DNA of 32,056 bases from contig JAGBIO010000035.1 of NCBI GenBank assembly GCA_017934955.1, forward strand, positions 1-32,056, given 5' to 3'. Below, piece by piece: positions 15,968-21,557 of the stretch. A program made the position numbers and the translations under genes. The stretch's first letter is position 1. Every line of letters starts with the position of its first letter. This DNA is from Clostridia bacterium (lineage in GTDB: Bacteria > Bacillota > Clostridia > TANB77 > RGIG9151). The notes beneath the pieces are model-generated. The model was given only the letters and a program-made list of their open reading frames with translations, was not told the origin of the DNA and searched no databases.

Positions 15968-16000
15968 AAAAACGGATGCCAAGCCGGGCATCCGTTTTTT
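15968..16000. terminator. Bidirectional terminator, decayed toxin-like locus
   Basis: ACGGATGCC, loop AAGCCG, GGCATCCGT, with AAAAA before and TTTTTT after, so it works on both strands. The same hairpin is at 19542-19568. Confidence 0.85.
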
Positions 16001-16045
16001 CTGTCCTTATAAAATGAGACTCGTATTAAAAATAAGCTTTCACTC
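15968..16045 (-). ncRNA. Putative antisense RNA of the decayed toxin-like locus
   Basis: Predicted from the promoter at 16052-16080 to the bidirectional terminator, about 75 nt. Its body includes the complement of CTGTCCTTA (16001-16009), identical to the pairing site in the intact locus, so if made it could act on the other copy in trans. Confidence 0.55.
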
Positions 16046-16051
16046 ACTTTT

Positions 16052-16080
16052 ATCCTACCCCACTCCCACAGATTTGTCAA
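16052..16080 (-). promoter_or_regulatory. Promoter of the antisense RNA (decayed locus)
   Basis: TTGACA, 17 bases, TAGGAT on the minus strand. Position relative to the terminator matches the second locus. Confidence 0.78.
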
Positions 16081-16103
16081 CCAATTTATTCCAAAATTTG
16101 TAA

Positions 16104-17117
16104 TCACTCGCAATAAAACAAATTTCTCTCCGAATCTAACTTTACTTTACCTCCAAGCGGAAGCGTCATAATCGGATCGGCATGCCCCACATTCACGTTA
16201 AACAGTATCGGGAAAGAATATTCCTCCGTCTTTCGCAAAATAATCTTCTTCAACTCTTCCGTCTCTTCCTCCGTATAGCCGTAAGGTCTTCCGATTACCA
16301 TACCGGAAATCTGCGAAAAAACACCACTTAACTCCAAATCCGTTAGATAAGAATCAATAATACTTACCTCTTTTCCCTTCGTAATGTCTTCGCTTCTCTC
16401 CGCAATTTCCCACAAAAATATTTTTTTATTAAAATCCGGCCAATACTTCGTTCCCCGCAAATGTAACATACTTTCGATGCACCCGCCCATAACAGTACTT
16501 TCCGCTTTTCCGGGTTTTAACCATTCATAGCCGTAATTTGTAAAAACTTTCCGCTTTCTATGTAAATCCTCCTCTCCAAACCAATCTAAAAGTTCATCAC
16601 TCCAAAATTCCGACGGCTGAACTTCACCAATCGCCTCTTCCTGCATCAACGCTTTTTGAAAATACTCCATACTGTAATCGTTAATATCCGTCAAATCCGC
16701 CAATTGATTCATCACAGACGGCCCGTAATAAGTCACCAAACCGCACTGCGTATAGAAAGCAAAATGCAACACCGTCGCATCGGAATAGCCAACAAAAATT
16801 TTCGGATTTTCTCGAATCACGTCAAAATCCAGCTCCTTCAACAACTCATTCGAATGAAATCCGCCAATTGAACAAATAATCGCCTTCACTTTCGGATTCT
16901 TAAAAAACGCCATGATATCGCCGGCTCGCTCTTTCGCACTTCCCGCCGTATAACCGGTCACATCCAATGCATGCGGGGCAACGATAACATGAAATCCCAA
17001 ATCCTCTAATTTTCTAACCCCTTGATAAAATCTTCTTTGTACCAGACCGCCCAAACACGAAGACGGACTCACAATCCCTATCGTATCCCCTTTTTTCAAT
17101 TTCTCTGCTACTATCAT
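16104..17117 (-). CDS. S66 family peptidase, LD-carboxypeptidase/MccF-like
   Basis: 337 residues, cytoplasmic. The N-terminal half has KGDTIGIVSPSS and the nucleophile motif VGYSD. The C-terminal half has GGCIESMLHLRGTKYWPDF, with the triad Glu, and FNVNVGHADPIMTLPLGG, with the triad His. The RGTKYWPDF block is typical of the MccF subgroup (longer than LdcA), whose members cut acyl-sulfonamide or phosphoramidate-linked aminoacyl or peptidyl nucleotides such as microcin C; other members trim muropeptides. It overlaps the upstream methyltransferase by ATGA, so the two are translationally coupled. Substrate cannot be fixed from sequence. Confidence 0.88.
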   Translation of the reverse strand: MIVAEKLKKGDTIGIVSPSSCLGGLVQRRFYQGVRKLEDLGFHVIVAPHALDVTGYTAGSAKERAGDIMAFFKNPKVKAIICSIGGFHSNELLKELDFDVIRENPKIFVGYSDATVLHFAFYTQCGLVTYYGPSVMNQLADLTDINDYSMEYFQKALMQEEAIGEVQPSEFWSDELLDWFGEEDLHRKRKVFTNYGYEWLKPGKAESTVMGGCIESMLHLRGTKYWPDFNKKIFLWEIAERSEDITKGKEVSIIDSYLTDLELSGVFSQISGMVIGRPYGYTEEETEELKKIILRKTEEYSFPILFNVNVGHADPIMTLPLGGKVKLDSERNLFYCE

Positions 17118-17959
17118 TTTTCTTTCGTTCCCTTCTTCTTTTTTCCTACAATATACAGCTGATTTCCACGCGCTGCCGTATCGGAATTTTGAAATAACAC
17201 CTTCTCGGTTTCATAGATTTTATTAAAAATTTCACCGGATGTCAAAATATTTGTCACATGCCCACTACTTCCCTTAATCTGCGTTTCCTGCATTCCCGGA
17301 TAAATCGTTATCGGAAATCCCGATACTATCTCCACCGACAATCCGTTTCTTTCGTACAAATCCGTTAATCCCGACGGTGTAAACAAATTCATCAGTGGCA
17401 TATTTTCGGTAAATCTTCCTTTACCACACGCTATTGTTTCGTCAAATAATTTAAAATTATTAACAAATAAGTTGAAAAATAAATTATGATACAAATTCGG
17501 TACCAACGAAACCACATAGCCGTCCTCCTTCGTCACTCGTGCTAATTCTTGTATCACAACTTCAGGATTCTCCACAAATCCCAATACGTTGTGAAAATTA
17601 AAACTCACATCATACGTATTGGAAGAAATTCCCGCCAATTTTTCTAAATTTCCCTCAATTAACGCCAAGCGATCCTCCAAGTGATAATGCGTCACTTTTT
17701 GCTTCGCCTGTCGCAACATATCCGCCGACAAGTCCACAATCAGACCGCTCGATTGCGGAAACTCCTGTAAAATCTTCAAACTCCAACGTCCTGTCCCGCC
17801 GCCCGCATCAAAAAACAAAAAGTCCTCCGGCAAATTTTTTAATACCGTCTTTCGGAAAAAATACCACAACAATTTATCCGACAAAACCCAATAAACCTGA
17901 TTCTCCACCAAATCATACTCATCCGCTTTTTCCTTAAAATACTCAATCACTTCATTCAT
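17114..17959 (-). CDS. Class I SAM-dependent methyltransferase
   Basis: 281 residues. Motif I FFDAGGGTGRWSL near residue 50, the acidic motif II residue in GLIVDLSADML, and ALIEGNLEKL then YDVSFNFHNVLGFV as later motifs of the Rossmann fold. The C-terminal part (HNLFFNLFVNNFKLF onward) is a substrate lid with no family I recognise. Small-molecule methylation is more likely than RNA or DNA, because no target-recognition domain is present. It ends inside the start of the peptidase gene and follows the ligase-like gene after 165 bases that contain three palindromes. Confidence 0.88.
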   Translation of the reverse strand: MNEVIEYFKEKADEYDLVENQVYWVLSDKLLWYFFRKTVLKNLPEDFLFFDAGGGTGRWSLKILQEFPQSSGLIVDLSADMLRQAKQKVTHYHLEDRLALIEGNLEKLAGISSNTYDVSFNFHNVLGFVENPEVVIQELARVTKEDGYVVSLVPNLYHNLFFNLFVNNFKLFDETIACGKGRFTENMPLMNLFTPSGLTDLYERNGLSVEIVSGFPITIYPGMQETQIKGSSGHVTNILTSGEIFNKIYETEKVLFQNSDTAARGNQLYIVGKKKKGTKEK

Positions 17960-17995
17960 GCGCAGCCCCTCCTCATTTTACATTCTGCTTATTCT

Positions 17996-18122
17996 GTGGA
18001 CAGCATAAATGCTGTCCCCCTACAAGATTACGTCTCAAACCTACTGTACGGACAGCATTCATGCTGTCCACACAAGATTGTATATCAAACTTACTGTACG
18101 GACAGCATTCATGCTGTCCACC
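17996..18122. repeat. Three family-1 palindromes inside an operon gap
   Basis: Palindromes at 17998-18017 (GGACAGCATAAATGCTGTCC), 18051-18070 and 18103-18122 (GGACAGCATTCATGCTGTCC). The last two lie in a 52-bp direct tandem unit that includes AAGATT, TCAAAC and TACTGTACGG. They would form hairpins in the transcript between the ligase-like and methyltransferase genes and may terminate or stabilise it. Confidence 0.8.
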
Positions 18123-18124
18123 TT

Positions 18125-19150
18125 CTAAGGTATAATATTCGCTCCGTTAAACCGTGGCAGTATCTGACAATCCCGAATATCATCATGCTTTAACAACCAC
18201 AATAAAAACCGCTCAATTCCTAATCCGAATCCCGCTGTCTTTAACGGAAACTTCTCCTTCATCTCGACATACCACTCATACTCTTTTTCCGGCACTCTAT
18301 GTCTATTTAGAGCCTTCATTACTTCCGCTTTATTTTGATGACGTTCTCCCGAGCCAACCACTTCGCCGATACCAAACAGTAAATCTGCATTTAACGCTTT
18401 TTGCCCACTCTCATCGCAAGCTTGATAAAAAGGAACCGCTAATGAATCAAAGTGCGTAATCCATACAATTCCACCCGTCTCCCGCAGTAACTCTTTTTCT
18501 CCTTCCCGCGTAATATTTCGAAAACCCGGCTGACAAAACTCAATATACTTCGGATCGTTTTTCAAAATTACAGCCGCCTCATCAAAAGTCACCTTCGGAA
18601 TAGTTCCGCAAAGCGAAATCATCTTCTCAATATGTCCCAAATCATCTACCAAAAGATGCAATTCCTCCTCATACTCCGCCAAAATACTTTCACAAAGATA
18701 TTGAATATATCGTTCCACCAAATTCATCACATCCGATAACCCGCCCGGAAATTCCGCCTCACTGTGATAAAACTGGCACAAATGCCTCTCATCCGCCATT
18801 TCTCCACGAAAAGAAGGCATAATATAGTAACAACCTTTTTCAAAAATCCGACAGCCATACTCTAGCATAAACTGCATCGAATCCGCCAAATACGTCTCTA
18901 CACCGCACAAATTCACCTTCACCGGCAAGGAATCGCTTCCTAAACCCATAGGACTGCTGATAGAACCCGTCGTAATCGGCAAAAATAACGTTTTAATGCC
19001 TTCTTTCCGATAAAACTCACACGTCGCATGATGAATAATATTCTCAATTGCCGCAATATGCTTGTACCACGGATCTTCAAGTGCACACAAAAAATGATTC
19101 TTCCTGTCCTTCCAACTACGCGTCGGTCGAATTGTCAATAAATCCTCCAT
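18125..19150 (-). CDS. Aspartyl/asparaginyl-tRNA synthetase-like catalytic domain (asparagine synthetase-like)
   Basis: 341 residues: the class II AsxRS core without any N-terminal anticodon-binding domain. Motif 2 is FRGEMADERHLCQFYHSEAE, motif 3 GFGLGIERFLLWLL. GSISSPMGLGSDSLPV takes the place of the AsnRS acceptor region. Such stand-alone cores resemble the archaeal asparagine synthetase related to AsnRS, which amidates aspartate through an aspartyl-adenylate; without the anticodon domain, tRNA charging is unlikely. It is the first gene of an apparent operon with the methyltransferase and MccF-like peptidase. A possible role in making an amino-acid or peptide conjugate that the peptidase can later cut is inference. 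Confidence 0.85.
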   Translation of the reverse strand: MEDLLTIRPTRSWKDRKNHFLCALEDPWYKHIAAIENIIHHATCEFYRKEGIKTLFLPITTGSISSPMGLGSDSLPVKVNLCGVETYLADSMQFMLEYGCRIFEKGCYYIMPSFRGEMADERHLCQFYHSEAEFPGGLSDVMNLVERYIQYLCESILAEYEEELHLLVDDLGHIEKMISLCGTIPKVTFDEAAVILKNDPKYIEFCQPGFRNITREGEKELLRETGGIVWITHFDSLAVPFYQACDESGQKALNADLLFGIGEVVGSGERHQNKAEVMKALNRHRVPEKEYEWYVEMKEKFPLKTAGFGLGIERFLLWLLKHDDIRDCQILPRFNGANIIP

Positions 19151-19183
19151 AAAATCCCTCCCCTTCTCACTCTATATTTATGC

Positions 19184-19222
19184 AAAAAAATAAGAAGTTA
19201 GAACTCTATCTAAACTTCTTAT
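19184..19222 (-). terminator. Terminator/attenuator just upstream of the AsxRS-like gene
   Basis: On the minus strand ATAAGAAGTTTAGA pairs with TCTAACTTCTTAT (one bulged T), then TTTTTTT. It lies only 34 bases before the ATG at 19150, with no minus-strand gene immediately upstream to terminate, so attenuation of the operon is possible. No T-box sequence is seen. Confidence 0.7.
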
Positions 19223-19251
19223 AGTATTTGTAAAAATATTACAGGAATATA

Positions 19252-19280
19252 TTGTAAATTATTAAAACTTATGGTATTAT
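19252..19280 (+). promoter_or_regulatory. Promoter of the small hydrophobic peptide gene
   Basis: TTGTAA, 17 bases, TATTAT. Transcription would start near 19287, so the mRNA begins with the palindrome GTCCTTAAGGAC. TTTCCT and AGGAAA around it can extend pairing into the ribosome site. Confidence 0.72.
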
Positions 19281-19322
19281 TTTCCTGTCCTTAAGGACAA
19301 TCCAAAGGAAAGGAGGGTTCTT

Positions 19323-19394
19323 ATGAGCAAGTTTACTAAAATATTCATAATAGGAGTACTCGTATTGTTTCTACTTACAAGTCAATACAGCTAA
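19323..19394 (+). CDS. Putative type I toxin-like hydrophobic peptide, 23 residues
   Basis: Starts MSKFTKIF, has an unbroken hydrophobic core (IIGVLVLFLL) and ends TSQYS. AAAGGAGGG sits five bases before the ATG, an excellent ribosome site. Size, single membrane helix and lack of charged C-terminus recall Ibs-type peptides, while the gene layout recalls Fst/par: convergent antisense promoter, shared bidirectional terminator and a direct repeat. A second, decayed copy exists at 15898. Too short for ordinary gene finders. Toxicity is inferred, not shown. Confidence 0.7.
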   Translation: MSKFTKIFIIGVLVLFLLTSQYS

Positions 19395-19405
19395 AGGAGT
19401 ATAAG

Positions 19406-19541
19406 AAAAGTGCTTTGCGCAGGCAAAGCACTTGCGCCGAGTGCGAGTTGCGTAGCAACTTTCCTTGCGCACGAGTGTGCATCCTCGCGGAGCTTTTTTG
19501 TTGTATAGGCAAAATCTTTGATTTTTCCTATACAACAAAAA
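19406..19541. repeat. 137-bp structured intergenic repeat, copy 2
   Basis: Inserted between the small peptide gene and its terminator; the decayed locus at 15951-15972 lacks it, so the insertion boundary can be read (within an A-tract). Stems are kept relative to copy 1 despite base changes: GTGCTTTGC/GCAAAGCAC and GTGCG/CGCAC. It lengthens the 3' UTR of the toxin-like mRNA and adds three hairpins. Confidence 0.82.
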
Positions 19542-19616
19542 AAGGATGCCATAGGAGGGCATCCTTTTTTCTGTCCTTATAAAATGAGACCATTTACTAA
19601 AATAAGCTTTTCGCTC
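19541..19616 (-). ncRNA. Putative antisense RNA (type I antitoxin)
   Basis: About 75 nt from the promoter at 19623-19651 to the shared terminator. It contains the complement of CTGTCCTTA (19571-19579). The same CTGTCCTTA occurs at 19285-19293 at the extreme 5' end of the toxin-like mRNA, so the two RNAs can pair at both the terminator and the leader, the arrangement used by RNA I/RNA II of par loci. Confidence 0.62.
19542..19568. terminator. Bidirectional terminator shared by toxin-like mRNA and antisense RNA
   Basis: GGATGCC, loop ATAGGA, GGCATCC, bounded by A7 on the left and T6 on the right. Confidence 0.85.
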
Positions 19617-19622
19617 ACTTTT

Positions 19623-19651
19623 ATCTTACCCTATTCTCGTACTTTTGTCAA
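19623..19651 (-). promoter_or_regulatory. Promoter of the antisense RNA
   Basis: TTGACA, 17 bases, TAAGAT on the minus strand. Same -35 and spacing as in the decayed locus at 16052-16080. Confidence 0.8.
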
Positions 19652-19672
19652 CCACAAATTCCAAAAAATTAC

Positions 19673-19912
19673 AAAAAAATTCCCACAATGCCGTATTATA
19701 AAGTCGTTTCCGGACCTGCATGTGCAGGTGGGTTTCTTCTTGAATATCTCACGCTTCCCATTCCGCCGAAGCGAGGGCCTGCAATTGATACCCAAAGTTC
19801 TGAATCCCATATAAATTGTGTTGGTTCGAAACAACCTTATTCTCGAACACCGCAGGAATTTTTACTGCCTTATTCTCGAACACCGCAGGAATTTTTACTG
19901 CCTTATTCTCTT
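19673..19912 (-). ncRNA. ssrS: 6S RNA (RNA polymerase regulator)
   Basis: Minus-strand transcript of about 240 nt from a consensus promoter. Its end segment CAUUGUGGGAAUUUUU pairs without interruption (16 bp, several G-U pairs) with AAAAAUUCCUGCGGUG near its start. Next to this helix are UGUUCG on the 5' side and CGGCAU on the 3' side, both present at the same places in E. coli 6S RNA (GAUGUUCG and CGGCAUC). A U-run follows the helix. 6S RNA binds the housekeeping holoenzyme in stationary phase. Here the 5' closing strand occurs twice through a 33-bp tandem repeat (19835-19910); without one unit the RNA would be about 205 nt, the usual size. Exact ends are estimates. Confidence 0.82.
19835..19910. 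repeat. 33-bp tandem duplication inside the 6S RNA gene
   Basis: Two full copies and a 10-base partial copy of a unit that runs from CCTTATTCTCGAACACCG to TTTTTACTG on the + strand, identical to the base. It doubles the 5' strand of the closing helix (19848-19863 and 19881-19896). Confidence 0.9.
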
Positions 19913-19918
19913 ACTATT

Positions 19919-19947
19919 ATTGTACCATAAATACGCATCAAATTCAA
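19919..19947 (-). promoter_or_regulatory. Promoter of 6S RNA
   Basis: TTGAAT, 17 bases, TACAAT on the minus strand; start of transcription near 19912. Confidence 0.82.
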
Positions 19948-19993
19948 TAAAAATGTGCCATTTTCTTAACTATAAATGCGTATTATCTCTCCA

Positions 19994-21451
19994 CTAAAAC
20001 ACCTTATCGATAACCTTCTTATAAAGCTTCACATACTTATCCGAAACATTTTTCCAAGAGAAATCTTCCTTCATACCTCTTACCACAATATCCTCCCACA
20101 AATCCGGCATATTCTTATACACCGAAATCGCACGAATCAAAGTCTTCATCAAAGCTCGCTCGGAATATTCCTTAAAGGAAAATCCGTTCCCTTCTTCTTG
20201 CTCAATCTTAAAATCTTTTACCGTATCCGCAAGGCCACCCGTTTCCCTTACTACCGGAACCGTACCGTATCGGAACGCAATCAACTGTCCGAGACCGCAA
20301 GGTTCAAACTTCGACGGCATTAAGAAAATATCCGATCCTGCATATATTTTATGCGCAAGTGCGTCATTAAATTCAATATTTGCCGAAAATTTTTCAGGAA
20401 ATTTTTTCGCATATTCCTTAAATAAATTTTCATAATGCGGATCGCCCAGTCCTAATACAATAAACTGAACATCGGTAGCCAACAAATCCGGCAAAATCTT
20501 CTCTACCAACTCGAAGCCTTTTTGATCACAAATTCTCGTTACCATACTGATAATCGGACAATTCTTCGTCGGAAGCCCCAATTCCATCTGAAGCTCTCTT
20601 TTATTAATCGCTTTATTATGAAGCGTTTTGTAATCATACTTCTTATAAATTTTATGATCCTCCGCAGGATTATATAACACCGTATCAATTCCGTTCACGA
20701 TTCCGTATAAATCCTTCTCCCGCATATTCAGAAGTCCATTCATACGTTCTCCGTATTCCGGTGTTTTAATCTCCTTTACGTAAGTCTCACTCACCGTATT
20801 GATCAAATCCGCATAAAGCACACCGGATTTCATGAAATTCACTTCACCGTAAAACTCTAACTTATCCGAAGTATAATACTCTTCCCCCAAGCCAAGTACC
20901 GGAAGAACACCTTTTCCGAAGTTTCCTTGATACTGTAAGTTATGAATGGTATATAACGTACCCATCTCTTTGTAATACGCATCATTATTATAAAAATCCT
21001 TCAAATACAACGGAATCGGACCGGTCTGCCAATCGTTACAATGAATCACATCCGGCTTAAATCCGATTTTCGGCAACATCTTCAAAACCGCTTTATCAAA
21101 AAACGTAAAACGGTCAGCATCGTCCCCGTAGCAATAGATTCCCGGTCTGTCAAAATAATGATAATTATCTACGAAATAAACCGGAATAGAATAATGTTCT
21201 CCGGAATCATCAAAATTCAAGGAACCTTCTCGGATAATCGCCGTTTCCTCACGCCCCAACATCTCAACCGAAAAATCCGCCAAATAGCTCATTTTGGTAC
21301 TGATGCACTGATAACGCGGCATAACAATACGCACATCATGCCCCATCGCCGTCAACGCCATCGGCAAAGCCCCGGCAACATCCGCAAGCCCTCCCGTCTT
21401 CGCAAACGGCTCAACTTCCGCAGAAACCATTAAAATTTTTAACTTTTCCAT
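19994..21451 (-). CDS. glgA: Glycogen (starch) synthase
   Basis: 485 residues of the GT5 ADP-glucose glycogen synthase family. KILMVSAEVEPFAKTGGLADVAGALP carries the KTGGL glucose-nucleotide motif (residues ~15-19). The C-terminal Rossmann domain has the catalytic Glu region SKFEPCGLGQLIAFRYGTVP followed by RETGGLADTV. Length is typical. The frame can be extended to 21544, but that part is read from a palindromic repeat; the ATG at 21451 with AGAGGG upstream is the start. Other glycogen genes are not in the window. A palindrome (21531-21550) separates it from recG. Confidence 0.96.
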   Translation of the reverse strand: MEKLKILMVSAEVEPFAKTGGLADVAGALPMALTAMGHDVRIVMPRYQCISTKMSYLADFSVEMLGREETAIIREGSLNFDDSGEHYSIPVYFVDNYHYFDRPGIYCYGDDADRFTFFDKAVLKMLPKIGFKPDVIHCNDWQTGPIPLYLKDFYNNDAYYKEMGTLYTIHNLQYQGNFGKGVLPVLGLGEEYYTSDKLEFYGEVNFMKSGVLYADLINTVSETYVKEIKTPEYGERMNGLLNMREKDLYGIVNGIDTVLYNPAEDHKIYKKYDYKTLHNKAINKRELQMELGLPTKNCPIISMVTRICDQKGFELVEKILPDLLATDVQFIVLGLGDPHYENLFKEYAKKFPEKFSANIEFNDALAHKIYAGSDIFLMPSKFEPCGLGQLIAFRYGTVPVVRETGGLADTVKDFKIEQEEGNGFSFKEYSERALMKTLIRAISVYKNMPDLWEDIVVRGMKEDFSWKNVSDKYVKLYKKVIDKVF

Positions 21452-21530
21452 TTCACTAAATCCCTCTTTCGTATTTTTTTCATTTTTTCTATTGTATGAA
21501 TCAGAATTTTCCAATATATCAAATCCCGTA

Positions 21531-21550
21531 CGGACAGCATTCATGCTGTC
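21531..21550. repeat. Isolated family-1 palindrome
   Basis: GGACAGCATTCATGCTGTCC immediately after the recG stop codon on the minus strand; it may act as a 3' hairpin for recG. Confidence 0.85.
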
Positions 21551-21557
21551 CTACCTT

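Noticed and set aside
17996-18122. CRISPR array
   Set aside because: Only three short palindromes; the intervening sequence is itself repeated, not unique spacers.
19688-19930. 80-residue + strand frame and a 67-residue - strand frame (19631-19834)
   Set aside because: Both lie within the 6S RNA gene; the repetitive peptide end comes from the 33-bp duplication, and no ribosome site precedes either.
21451-21544. Longer N-terminus for glycogen synthase
   Set aside because: The extension is translated from the GGACAGCAT palindrome and is absent from the family; a good ribosome site precedes 21451.
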